Assembly (NCBI RefSeq): GCF_901000735.1
Contig: NC_081547.1
Span: forward strand, 19,840,838 to 19,904,837
DNA: 64,000 bases
Source: Corylus avellana
Taxonomy: Eukaryota; Streptophyta; Magnoliopsida; Fagales; Betulaceae
Direction: 5' to 3'
Position 1 is the stretch's first letter. The number at the start of each line of letters is the position of its first letter. Below the pieces are notes generated by a model. It saw only the letters and a program-made list of their open reading frames with translations, did not search any database and was not told where the DNA came from. The position numbers and the translations under genes are program-made. Shown in pieces: positions 11,501 to 22,868 of this stretch.

Positions 11501-12565
11501 CACCCCCAAACTTACATATTGCTAGTCCCTTAGCAATACGAAACTAAAAACAAAATGGAAAAATAAAAACAAAAAGATAAATCCATCTTTTGTGGGATGT
11601 ACGGTTGCATTTAGCATATGCAACAAGCCTTTTAAACCCCTAGGAATTCCTTAGAGGGCGAGTGAAGTCTCGTGAGGGTTTTCTAGAAATGTTACCCACA
11701 AACGTTATGCAAGAGTTCATATTATTCAAACATTAAGGTATCACTCAAAACCATGATTTTTCATTCATTAGCAAGCTTAAAAAGATAAACTCCATCTTCA
11801 CAATGAATTGGAATTTTAAAATTTAATCACTTACAAAAGACATGCTAAGGCATCACAACTTCGAAACAGTGTAAAGTGAACTAGTACATAAATATGAAGC
11901 TTCGAAGTATTTCCAATGTGCAATGTCTCCATATTTCAAAGTTCACTGAAATCTCTATTAGAATGAACAACAATGGCATATTTTTCTTTTTCTTCTTCTT
12001 TTTTTTTTTTTTTTTTTTGGGTTAGGTTGTGCAATGTTTGGTTCCCTTAAGCTTTCTAATTGACCCATGTAGCGAGTGTTAAGTCAATGACTCCCAAACC
12101 AGAGGGTTTTAGGGCATTAGGTGTAGAGACACCCCTAGGTCTTACTAACTCGAGTCAAAAAGGCTATAAAACCAAACTAACCATGACATTAATCAAATCA
12201 AAATTCTTCACCTTTTGACGTGAACACTCAATGCTTTGAGGCAAGAGGCCCAGTTACTTAGTGAAAAGCTTATCAATGATCATTTTTTTTTCACATATAT
12301 ATATACCAAAGTATCCATCTAATAAGTCATTAGTTTAACTCAAGGCATAGAAATACACACATCAGACTTCATGTCATACCCCACAAATTATGTGCTAATG
12401 TGCTTGTGTAAGATCAGATCAAACATGTGAATTCTCAATTGTCCTAAGCAAGTAACCAAACTGAAAAACTCAATTATCAGATTATGTGTTCAAAATTTTA
12501 AGCTCACCAATGAAATCACATCACAATTTTTAAGATCAACCAAAATTTTAAGACAAACATGAACA

Positions 12566-12609
<44 letters not shown>

Positions 12610-13417
12610 AAACAAAAATAAAATAAGACTGGGAAATTTTTTTTTTTTTTAATTTTTTTTTTTTATCATAAACAATAAAAATGAAAATAAAATAGAATTG
12701 GGATAAAGTGTGTGTAAAGTGTCTCCCATACCCCCAAACTTAAATTACACGTTGTCCCCAATGTGTCTATATTATGGAAAGAATTTACCCGGGAGATGAA
12801 CGAACTGTTTGGAATAGTATGTCTCCACACCCCAAAACTTGGATTGAAGCACATTTGTCCCTGCAAAACGGAATCCTAAAATAACAACGGCAAACAAAAA
12901 TAAAAACAAATAAACAATGAAATAAAAAGGATATACTGTGAGGTGCCTCCCATGAGTGCTAAGTTTAACGCCTTCAACCAGACTGTGGTACTTTAAACTT
13001 GAAGCACCAATCTTTCCTTCTCTTGCACCAAAAGGATTGAATCTTTTCTGCTGCAAGATACTTCCAAGTGTTTATAGATTGGGGAGGACCACTTTGAGTT
13101 TTCTCAAACAATTTCTCATCCAGTGGGGAATCATGAACTGGAATAAAGTAGGAAGAAAACTCAGGGTGCTTCTCTATCTTGTTGTCCCCAATTTGCTCAT
13201 GTGGTAGCTCTAATAGACTTCTCTCTTGGCCTCATGGTGTTTCAGGAATAAGAGCTAATGGTGAAAAAATCTTAGTGCTTTCTTCTCTTTCCTGATGTGG
13301 CTCCTATGGAACTTCAGTTTGCTCCTCATTTCCCTCTTCCACTAGATTTTCAACCACCTCTTCACTCCTCAGTGTGACAGCTTGTTCATGATAGTAGGAT
13401 GTGCACTTTTCCATCAA
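11501..13417 (-). other. 3' region of element B, without recognisable pol
   Basis: From the LTR inwards it holds the polypurine tract, an AT-rich untranslated stretch with a poly-T run (11999-12018) and a (TA)n run (12571-12606), a second purine run near 12728-12738, and a short coding tail at about 12960-13130. The tail reads FWCKRRKDWCFKFK on the minus strand and resembles the tail of element A. There is no RT or integrase motif in any frame. Confidence 0.6.
12571..12606. repeat. (TA)n microsatellite
   Basis: This is an uninterrupted run of TA dinucleotides in the 3' untranslated part of element B. Confidence 0.9.
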
Positions 13418-14245
13418 CTACCTTTGACACTCTTCATCTTGGTATTGTTGAGGCCAATCGATAGGGAATGCACTCAGCTCCTTGGCAAATTGTCCCATTT
13501 GTACTGCCAGTCTTTGAATGGCTTGATCGATTCTTTGAAATACTTGATCGGTCCTTGTATTGATTTGTTTTTGATCATTCATAAATTGCTGTTGTGAAGT
13601 CACAAATTGTCGTAAAAGATTCTTCAGGTCATCCTCTTCTGGGGCTTGGGCTGGTTGGACTGCTTGTTGGGAGTTGCCTCGCTGTCCTTGAGGGTTCAAA
13701 ATATTCCTACTATTACCCCATGAGGAATTGGGGTAGTTGCGCCACCCTAAATTATAAGTGTTGGAGTAAGGATTGTTCTTGGGAGGATAAGTGTGCTGTC
13801 CCACATAATTTGCTTGCTCTTGATCTGCAGATGAGTACAAAGGGCAGGTCTCAGTAGTGTGATCCAAATGAGAACGTATTGCACATACCTAGAGTTGGGT
13901 GGCTGGCTGAATGAGAGAGATGTTTTGAGTAGTCATGGAGTTTACAAGCATATTTAATGTCTTCTGCATGGCAGCCATCTGATTTTGCAGTGGTGAAGCC
14001 GATGGAGAGAAATATGAATGATTTCTAGGAGTTTGAGCTTGCCACGGGAAATTTGATTGTTGGCTCCCGGTTGGGTTGCATGAATCAAGATAGTTGTCGT
14101 TTCCCGATCTAGAGACCGATGTGTTCATGTATTGGTTAGAAATTTGTCTCACTATGGGACATTCTCTAACATGGTGATAAGGATCGTGGCAACATGAACA
14201 TGGTCTACGAGGTGTCGGAATGCCACCCCACATGTGTGAAGGCAA
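13418..14245 (-). pseudogene. gag remnant of element B with zinc knuckles
   Basis: The upstream frame (13889-14245) contains CSCCHDPYHHVREC, a complete CX2CX4HX4C knuckle, then QNQMAAMQKTLNMLVNSM. The next frame (13418-13867) starts at a second knuckle whose second Cys position reads Arg (CAIRSHLDHTTETC) and goes on with YSNTYNLGWRNYPNSSWG, the conserved Athila Gag block, and a Gln-rich coiled segment. A frame change separates the two parts. The C-terminus is followed by stops. The role is RNA packaging; it is not functional as it stands. Confidence 0.7.
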
Positions 14246-14539
14246 AAATAAAATAACAAAAAGAAGTTAAAATAAAAAGGGAAATAAAAACAAAATTAAA
14301 AATAAAAACTTACTAATATGCAGACTCGAATGACCCTGCATGAAACAAAAGAAAAAAAATCAGATCTATAGTTAGTACAGTAACTGTGCTGCTTTCTGGA
14401 TGTGCGATCGATCGCATCTTGAGGTGTGCTCGAGCGCCCCCTCTAGAGGCAAAACACGAACTGCAGGAGAAACTAGAAAAATATAAAAATTTAAAACAAA
14501 AATAAACTAAGGAAAATAATTCCAAACAAAATCAAACAA

Positions 14540-14557
14540 TCCCCGGCAACGGCGCCA
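14540..14557 (-). other. Primer-binding site of element B (tRNA-Asp type)
   Basis: On the minus strand TGGCGCCGTTGCCGGGGA follows the 5' LTR after 6 bp. It is a perfect complement of the 3' end of plant tRNA-Asp. Just downstream (14400-14450) the leader carries the same GCGATCGATCGCA motifs as the LTR. Confidence 0.88.
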
Positions 14558-14563
14558 AAAACT

Positions 14564-15910
14564 TGTTGTGCCAAATACCACCTAAATTAATAGATAATAT
14601 TTAGTACGTTTTAACTCGCAAGCGCACAAGATCAAAACAACAGTAAAGTGCAACAAGTACGAGATCGATCCCACGGAGATTGTTCATTTTATTTAGAATT
14701 AATTAAAAATATCAACTTGTCACTGAATTGATATTGTGAAAAAGAAATAAAAAGATAAATGAAAAAGGTAAAGGCAGGGCTTTGATATCCACCACTAATC
14801 ATACTTAGATAATATAACAATATGCCAATGCTTTAATCATGTTATGCATATTTACTATTTGTCAACCTAAGGGTATGGGTGTTTACCTCTTAAGCTATTG
14901 ATTTTCCTAAGTAACGAATTAGGAATGGGTGTCGACTTTAATTCTTTTCTTTCTTAAAGGATTTAGCATGGGTGTCTACTAAGTTGTTCTTTAAGAAAGC
15001 ATAAATATGTGGAAATCAACAAACACATGAGGCCTAGGGCATGGGTGTCTACTCTCAGTTCCCCATGTTGATTAACCCAAGAACCCGGTGTGGATTTCTT
15101 TTATTACTCTTATTAAACCCAGGACTTGGTCATCCAAATTGATTTAATTAACTAGTCCATTCCACATGCATATAATGGCCAATCACATACAAATGAGAAA
15201 TTCATGAAAGCAGAAATTAATCAAGTTCAATATCACAACGTGATCATTACAAAGGTGCCAATATTGAAATATTAAATAAGCATAATTAGGGCTTCAATCT
15301 AGCCCTCCTAAAGAGTTAGTTACACATAATTAAAATAAAACTAAAAAGAAAAGGGAAAGAAAGAACCGAAAACTGCTCTTAGAAGTAGCCTCCAAATTCT
15401 TCTCCCCAAAGTTGTGCCTCTTCCAAGGATGATTATTCTCAATGTTTAGATGTCTATTTATAGGCCTTAGAAGTCCTTGTTACCCTAGTAAAGCTAGAAA
15501 ATTCGTAGGGTTTTAGTCCTATTACAAGTGGGACTTGGAAAACCCTAATATGGAAGGAAAGTGAGTTTGGCCATAGCAGATGTGTCACCAGCGCACGAGT
15601 GCGCTCGATTGCAGGTCTTGTGTGCTTGATCGTAGGTCTGCGATCGATCTTATGTGTGAGGCACTTGATCGCACATGACTGCTTGTGGTAGTGCGCTCAA
15701 TCCAGGGAACCTGCGATCGATCGTACTGTCCAAATTTTTCCCAATTTCTCTCTTTGAGCCTAAATCTTCCAGATTTACTTTCTTTTCTTCCAAAAGCCTA
15801 CAAAAGCATGGAAAACATATAAAAGAACTAAAATAGCACAAATTAACAATATTAAGGAATTAACACACATAAGTTTAAGGGCTAAAATATGAATATTTTG
15901 GCACTTAACA
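14564..15910 (-). repeat. 5' LTR of element B (right end)
   Basis: This 1347-bp LTR has the motif array at 15588-15727 and a TATA box near 15458-15467 (minus). It contains five phrases of the form ATGGGTGTCTAC. It differs from the 3' LTR by roughly one base in twelve by eye, so the insertion is not recent. Confidence 0.88.
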
Positions 15911-15915
15911 CATCT

Positions 15916-16160
15916 AAGGTTTTCAATTCTTTAATTGGGCTAAGTTTGGAAAGCGCCTTTAGGGCTATATTTCACAAATGTTATCCTCAGGAAAGCACAA
16001 TTGCGGCTATACTTTCTGAGGATTTTCTTTTACAGTGAAGTGCCCTATCAGCTATATTTACTGAGGCATTGTCTGATACTATAATTTCAAAAGATTCTTT
16101 ATTGATAAAATGCTTTTACAAAGAAAATCATAAAAGTTAAAGTGAATCCTCTTCATGAAA
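15916..16160. repeat. Degenerate tandem repeats between the converging genes (right part)
   Basis: This continues the spacer interrupted at 10150. The unit AAAGCGCCTTTAGGGCTATATTTC occurs at about 15950, with weaker copies at about 15993 and 16036. Integrase of the host Tat element ends at 16161 on the minus strand, directly after this. Confidence 0.6.
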
Positions 16161-18702
16161 TTACAATAAACTTAAACAAAGTTTTTCTTCAGATTTTCGG
16201 CATTCCATGGTCTCGGGAGTGGTTTCCCCTCTGTCTTCTAGGTGATATGCTCCAGCTCTATGGCATGCCACTACTTTGTATGGTCCTTCCCAGTTTGGAG
16301 CTAGCTTCCCCTCTCTTGGCTCCTTGGTGGCGACAGTGACTTTTCGCAGAACCAAGTCTCCGATCTTGAAGCTTCGGTGTTTAACCTTTTGGTTGAAATA
16401 CCAAGCTACCTTCTCTTGGTTTGTTGCCATTGTTACTTGGGCTTGATCCCATTTCTCCTGCAGCAAGTCGAGATGCAGCATGATGACTTCATCATTGGAT
16501 TCTAGCCGAAAGGTCTCCATGCGGAAGCTTCCTGATCCAACCTTGATTGGGATGACGGCTTTGGTCCTAAAGGCTATAGCGTAAGGGGTCTCTTTCGTTG
16601 GAGTTTTTTTCGTGGTTCAGTATGCCCACAAGACCTCAGGGAGATCCTTGGCCCAATCTCCTTTGCGCTCACCAAGCTTCTTCTTCAGTATCTTGAAGAT
16701 GGTCATGTTGGTGGCTTCTACTTGCCCATTCGCTTGGGGATGTCCAGGGGATGAGAAATACCTTTGGATGTGGAGCTTAGCACACCATTCTTGAAATGAA
16801 TTGCAGTCAAATTGCTTTCCATTGTTCGTGACGAATGCATGTGGAATGTCACACTGATAGATGACATTCACCCAGAGAAACTGCTCCATGCTTTTGGCTA
16901 TGATGTTCACTAGGGCCTCTACTTCTGCCCATTTGGTGAAGTAATCAACAACTACTACTGCGAACTGAACAACCCCCTTTCCTCAGGGCAACGGTCCTAC
17001 TATATCCAGCCTCCATTCAAAGAAAGGCCAAGATAAGGGAATTGAACTCAGCTCCTCCGGGGGTTGATTGGGATTATTGGCGAAGCGTTGGCAACTGTCG
17101 CAAGTTTTAACCATTTTCATCGAGTCCCGACTCATGTTCGGCCAGTAGAACCCTGCTCTGGCAGCTTTGTGTGCTAGCACTCTTGCTCCTGAATGACTGT
17201 CGTAGATTTCTTCATGAATCTCTCGGAGGATGTTGTTGTGTCAATTTATATTAAATTGCAAGTGCACGAATTGATTGTAGTTAACGGATTGCAAGTGCGA
17301 GGTCGATCCCACAAAGAATTGTATGTTTGAAAAACAACTTATATCTAAATTAATCGAACCCTAACCTAGTTCCAAATTTTTAGAGATTTTAGTTTGCATG
17401 AAAAATCAAAAGCAAAAACAATTTAAAGAGATTGTAATCTAATGATGAAGCATTAGGGTTTCGGAATCCGCACTCACAAATTCATAGCACATAGTTCCAT
17501 GATCTATAATCGTTCCCAAAGTTCTCACATGTAAATCTTAGATTTGTTTTACTATTGCTTCAAAGAATTAATCAAAACATCCCCCATATCCATTCATAAC
17601 CCTAATCACAAAAGAAATCCAATATTTAATTAAATCATTAACTGTATCCATAAATCACAAGAAATTATCCAATTTTTATCAAAACATCAATTGTATCTAA
17701 AGAATAAATCGCAGGGGAAATCCAATTTTTAACAAAGAAAACCAAACAATCAATTGCATTGAATAATCTTAAATCATCAAGTGTATCCTTGAATCACAAA
17801 AGATATCCAAGAATTATTCAATCCAATTGATTAGAAGTACAACAATAGGGCAATTAAATCATTAAAGTGGGAAACACTACATACATGGAACAAAGTGTTA
17901 ACCATAAGTGAGGCTTCATCTTCAACCTTAGTTGAAGATTTAGCCTCTCATGGTATTGAAAGACAAAACAAGATTGATTGAATTCATAATGGAAAATTGA
18001 GTACTTACAAATATGGAATCACAAAGTTGAGATCCAAAAGCTAGGAAACCCTAAAACTCTCTTCTTTCTCCTCTGAAATCTTGAAATTCGTAGCCTCTTT
18101 AAACTAATCTGATAATTATCTATTTATAGGCCTAAAACTATGGTTTTACAAGTTGAATTAGAATACAACTCGCTGTCAGATTGGATAGGTGTGCTCGATC
18201 GCACACTTAGTGCACTCGAGCATCAATTCTTCTCTGCGGCGCACACATGCGCACGCGATGGGCTTTGGACTAGGCACATCTATGCTCGATCGTGGGGCGC
18301 TGGGTTCGAGCGCATCTATGTCCGTTGGCAGCTTCTCCAAATTGTGCAACTTTTACATAAATCCCGAAATTTTCCCATAGCCACCTAGAAAACACTAAAG
18401 ACACCAAACTAACCCTAAACATTAGATAATAACATAGCTAAGGAATAACAAAAGTAAATTAAAGGATCCAAATATGCAATATTTGGCACATATCAGATGT
18501 AATCACCTTCCTTCTTGGAGACGCACTTGAGAAGGGATAGCATGAAACTCTGTCTGTAAAGGGTTCCATTTACCATGGTAAACCGAGTAGCCTTAGTCCT
18601 TAGTTGGACTGCCTTCTTCTTGTCGGTTGGAATAGTGCCCTTCTCCAAGTACAATACTAGCTCTTCTGCCCACTTAGGCATCATCTCTATTGCTAAAACC
18701 AT
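16161..18702 (-). pseudogene. Integrase of the Tat element, split by a solo LTR
   Basis: Reading leftwards from 18702, a linker (LRTKATRFTMVNGTLYRQ) precedes the break at 18501. After the solo LTR (17234-18495 plus its TSD copies) the frame gives the HHCC zinc part (HKAARAGFYWPNM, then CDSCQRFAN), WRLDIVGPLP with the first catalytic Asp, FVTNNGKQFD with the second position (SDNG normally; the Asp is Asn here), then HPQANGQVEATN with Glu, and a C-terminal part with LVLRKV and WEGPYKV. The integrase inserts element cDNA. Stops and frame changes occur near 16520-16620 and 16911-16982. Confidence 0.82.
17234..18495 (-). mobile_element. Solo LTR of an Athila-like element (minus) in the Tat integrase
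   Basis: It reads TGTTGTGTCAATTT to GGCACATATCA on the plus strand. The TSD GATGT is exact at 17229-17233 and 18496-18500. There is no internal sequence, so this is a solo LTR left by LTR-LTR recombination. A TATA box (CTATAAATAG, minus) lies near 18119-18128, and the CpG-rich motifs at 18190-18320 lie directly upstream. Confidence 0.9.
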
Positions 18703-20340
18703 TATCTCTTCAGTTTTAGCAGGCTGTAGTAGAATTTATACTGGTTCTTCGATTTCTTTAGCGTCGTCCTCTACTGCTGAACCCATCTGAGCCAAATGAT
18801 CTGCTCTTTTGCAAAGTACAGCTTCATCTATTCTCCTTTAGCTTTGAATTCTCCTCGGATGTGTCCAATAATTACTTGAGAGTCGCTTCATACCTCTACG
18901 AATTCTGCTCCCATCTTTCGAGCCAAGCTGAGTCTCGCCAAGACCACTTCATACTCGGCTTCATTGTTAGTAGTCTTGAACTTCAATCTCAAAGAGCTAC
19001 ACAACTCTTCTCCGTCTAGTGTGATCAACACCACTCCTGCTCCACCGTTTTTCTTTGTGGATGACCCATCTATGTAGATCACCCATACTTCAGCCCTTGG
19101 CCACTCTTCTGTTTCTGGCAAATTGGTGAATTCTGCCAAAAACTCTGCGAGTGCCTGGCCCTTGATGGCATTTTCAAGAACAAACTCAATATCGAACTCC
19201 CTTAGTTCGATTACCCAGTTCGCTAATCTACCGAACAAATCTAGCTTCCGTCACACCCTTTTCAACGGGTACTCAGTTAGTATTTTGATTGTATGAGCCT
19301 AGAAGTATAGGCGCAGCTTCCTTGATGTAATGGTCAAGGCGAAGGCAAGCTTCTCCATTTGCACATACCTTTCCTCAGCTCCTCTCAATGCTCAGCTGAT
19401 GAAGTATACTAGCTTCTAGATGCCTTCTTCTTCTTGGATTAAAGCTGCACTAACAGCAATTGGAGATACGGCTAAGTATAGATACAGTACCTCTCCAAGA
19501 ATAGTTTGGTTTAAGAGAGGTGGGCTAGCCAAGTACTTTTTCAGCTGTTTGTAGGCTTGCTCACACTCCTTAGACCATTCAAATGCCTTTCACAAGATCT
19601 TGAAGAAAGGGAGGCATTTATCGGTTGACCGAGAGATGAACCCATTCAACGCTATAATCCTTCCCATCAGTTGCTGAAGCTGCTTCGTGTTCTTCTGTGA
19701 TTGCATGTCCAAGATTGCTTGGATCTTCTCGAGGTTGGCTTCGATTCCTCAGTTGGACACCAAATAACTGAAGAATTTCCCTAAGGAGACTCCAAAGGCG
19801 CACTTCGCGGGATTCAACTTTATCCCGTATTGCCTCAACGTCTTAAACGTTTCTTGCAAATCATGGGTATGGTCTAGTGGTAACACACTCTTGACAAGCA
19901 TGTCATCGACATAGACTTCCATGTTTCTTCCAATTTGTCCTCAGAACATCCTATTCACCAGCCTTTGATAGGTGGCTCCAGCATTCTTCAAACCAAATGG
20001 CATGACTTTGTAGCAGTACAAGCTTCGGTCTGTGATGAAGGCAGTCTTCTCTCGGTTAGCTGGATACATGTAAATCTGGTTATGACCAAAAATGCATCCA
20101 CGAAGCTGAGTAGCCTATATCCAGCCGTTGAATCCACCAATGCATCAATCCGCGGTAGTGGAAAGCTATCCATCGGGCATGCCTTGTTGAGGTTGGTGAA
20201 GTCTATGCACATCCTCCATTTCCCGTTGGGCTTTTTGACCAATACTACATTGGCCAACCAATCAGGATAGTAGACCTCTTCGATGAACTGAGCCTTGAGC
20301 AACTTCTTTGCCTCTTCGGCAATGGCCATATTTTGCTCAG
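18703..20340 (-). pseudogene. Reverse transcriptase and RNase H of the Tat element
   Basis: The RT begins near 20329 (EEAKKLLKAQFIEEVYYPDW), with KKPNGKWRMCIDFTNLNKACP, FPLPRID and, near 19898-19915, VYVDDML, the catalytic YXDD box. The thumb and first RNase H part follow (LNPAKCAFGV, then GFISRS), with several in-frame stops. At 18888-19238 comes RLANWVIELREFDIEF, then VIYIDGSSTKKNGGAGVVL and TTNNEAEYEVVLA. This second RNase H is the archaeal-like type that marks the Tat lineage. Together they copy the RNA into DNA. The copy cannot be active as it stands. Confidence 0.83.
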
Positions 20341-20917
20341 AAGTGAACTTCCTTCTTTTCTACTTCACTGGCTTCATCTCCGAGTCCACATTTAGCTGGT
20401 GGAGAATCTCCTCGAAGCTAATCCCTGGCATATCTTCATGTGTCCATGCAAACACTTCTACATTTTCCCGAAGAAAGCTGGTGAAGCTTCATCAGATTTT
20501 TCGGGTTAGTTGTGAGCCGATCTTCACAACCGTGCCTTCCCCCATAACTACATCTACCAGCTCCTCGGCTGGTTCACCCTTCGGCTCACTCTCTTTTCTG
20601 CTGCCCACATTATTGATCGTTAGGGGCACAAATCCCGAGGTTTCCTTTAGGGAAGTGTAGTAACACTTCCTTGCTACAATCTGATCTCCTTTGACTTCTT
20701 TGACTCCTTCGTCCATCAGGAACTTCATCATCAAGTGGTAAGTTGAAGTTACAGCCTTCAATTTACTCAGTGATGGTCGATAGATGCTTGCGTTGCAGGC
20801 AGATGGTCGGTCAACCACCAGATATCGGTCGAGCTTCCATTCTCCACCAAAATTTGATGAATAGTATGAATAGCCACTATCATCGTCTCTACTAATGCGT
20901 CAACGTGGGGCATTGAC
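20341..20917 (-). pseudogene. Protease-to-RT linker of the Tat element
   Basis: The frame at 20492-20818 includes YRPSLSKLKAVTSTYHLMMK followed by FLMDEGVKEVKGDQIVARKC, a conserved stretch in Tat polyproteins between protease and RT. Upstream the protease is broken at 20923 by a solo LTR. The identity rests on position and on these motifs. Confidence 0.65.
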
Positions 20918-20922
20918 ACCCC

Positions 20923-22268
20923 TGATAAGTGCCAAATATTGCATATTTGGACCCCTTTATTTACATTAGTTAATCCTTTAGTTGTGTCGTTATTTAATAT
21001 TTTGTGTTAGTTTTGTGTTTTTAGTATTTTGTAAGTCATTGAAGAAAAACTACAGCTTTAAAGGGAAAAAATGAAAAGTTTGAAAGAAAGAATACTTTGA
21101 GAAGACCTAGATTGTGTGGTTAAGTATAACCAAATCCAAGAAAAGGTTAAATCAGATTAAAGTTCAGATTGGATAAGATTTCGGATCGGATTCAAATTCA
21201 GATTCTGCACATGTCTTAGTATTTTGACCATAACTCTCCGTTCAAATATCGGATTGAAGTGATTCAAACGGCATTGGAAAGCTAGCTCAAAATACTACAA
21301 TTTGTTGTGAAATAGGATTTTCGTAATTCGTACAGTTACTATGTCAAAATCGCCCCGCAATTAAAGGACACAAATTTGGACGAATCCTATTCCGATTTCA
21401 GACTTCTATTTTGACTGGGAGACAGACCTCCGAATTATCTAAGTTTACTTGGGCTTCTAGGACTTCCCTAAGCTTATAAATAGACTTCTTTGCATTCAAG
21501 AAAATATACACAATCCCAGAGAGCAAAATTCTTTTGTTTAGTTTTTCTTTAGGTTTAGGTTTAGGTTTAGGTTTAGATTTTATTTTTATGTGGAGCTAAA
21601 TTCCCAACTAAGGTTGGGGATGAAGCCTCACCGATGAAGAACAACATCACTTTTATGTAAGTTTTTATTATTCTGATTTTATTGGGTTTTATATTTTAAT
21701 TGTTTTACTTCTAATCAATTGTATGGAGTGATTCTTGGATATCTCTTGTGATTCAAGGATACATGTGATGATTTGAGATAATTTCATATGATTGATTGCT
21801 TTGCTTTTAACTCATAAAAATTGGATATCCCTTGTGATTTGTTCTACGGATACATCTGGTGTTTCAATTGAATTTGGATTCTTTTTGTGATTTGGTCAAT
21901 GAATGGATACATGGGATGGTTTTGATTAATTCTTTGAAGCATAGTAAAACATATCTATGATTTAATTTGTGAGAACTTCGGATTAATATTGATGAACATA
22001 AAGTATGTTGTTATGATTTGGTGAGTGTGAATTCCCAAACCTTAGTACCTTTATCCTTAGATTTACTTATTTTATTTAGTTTATGTTTATCCTTTAATTT
22101 TCAAAACTCAAAAATCAAAACCCTTTTGGAACTAGATTAGGATTTAATTAGTTTAGATATAAATTGCTCTTTCAAAAATACAATTCTCTGTGGGATCGAC
22201 CTCGCACTTGCAATCCATTAAACTACAATTGATTCGTGCACTTGCGAGTTAAATAAATTTGCACAACA
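20923..22268 (+). mobile_element. Solo LTR of an Athila-like element (plus) in the Tat protease region
   Basis: It runs from TGATAAGTGCCAAATATTG to TTTGCACAACA. The TSD ACCCC is exact at 20918-20922 and 22269-22273. A TATA box (TATAAATAG) lies at about 21475-21483. Unlike the other Athila-like LTRs here it has no CGATCG motif array upstream of the TATA box. It carries four to five copies of the hexamer GGTTTA at about 21549-21577. Confidence 0.9.
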
Positions 22269-22273
22269 ACCCC

Positions 22274-22868
22274 CTCTACATTTTCTTCTAAGAATGAAAG
22301 ATTCATCGAATACTTCTTTTGGGACTTGGAGGGCCTTTCAAGAAGGAGAACCTCTTTTGTATTCACTCTCCTTGCATGAGCCTTCCTTGCTGAGTTGGAC
22401 TCTCCTATCATATCTTGATTTTGAGAATTCTGGTGATCATCTTAATCTCTTCTCGGCTCGGTATCCTGTCTTCTCCTCACATCCCGTCCTCTTTTGACAT
22501 GGTCATTGTTGGCTTCCAGCCGTAGAGACTCCTAAGGGTTTCTACCCCTATCCCTCTCGTCGGCTAGGAACCTCACCAATTTGCTAAGATACGTAATCCT
22601 TTTGGTTGCTACGTCTCTGTAAAGGAGTTCTTATCTTGGTCGCCATCTAAAGTGAGGATCCCTCCTGATCTCCATGAATACCTCGGTAATGCTGGTATTC
22701 TGTGGAGTCAGTCTCTGGCCCTGCTGGTTCCACCTGCTTTCCCGAAGTCCTAAGGCTTTTCTCCTCCTTCCTCTTCTTCCCAGAGCTCTCCGATACTATC
22801 TAGCTGCTGCTGGCCTCACCTTGGTCCCCCTCTGCTTTGGACTTCATTAAAGCCCCAATGGTTTCCAC
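22274..22868 (-). pseudogene. gag-protease junction of the Tat element
   Basis: This is decayed coding sequence between gag and the broken protease. Short frames on the minus strand can be read, but there are several stops and no complete motif. It is assigned by position only. Confidence 0.4.

Larger units (their letters stand above)
10155..15910 (-). mobile_element. Pol-less Athila-like LTR retrotransposon B, nested in the Tat spacer
   Basis: Two LTRs of nearly equal length (10155-11500 and 14564-15910) flank 3.1 kb. The TSD CATCT is exact at 10150-10154 and 15911-15915. On the minus strand the LTR starts TGTTAAGTGCC and ends GACACAACA or GGCACAACA. The internal part holds a tRNA-Asp-type primer-binding site, a gag with a zinc knuckle, and a short tail, but no RT, RNase H or integrase. 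Its organisation is even more reduced than element A, because I see no protease. Such an element can only move with proteins supplied by another copy. Confidence 0.9.

Noticed and set aside
14540..14557. tRNA-Asp gene fragment
   Set aside because: Only 18 bases complementary to the tRNA end are present, directly beside an LTR, so it is a primer-binding site.
21549..21577. Run of GGTTTA units, possible interstitial telomere repeat
   Set aside because: The unit is a hexamer, whereas the usual plant telomere unit is TTTAGGG, and it lies within a solo LTR. It is treated as simple slippage.
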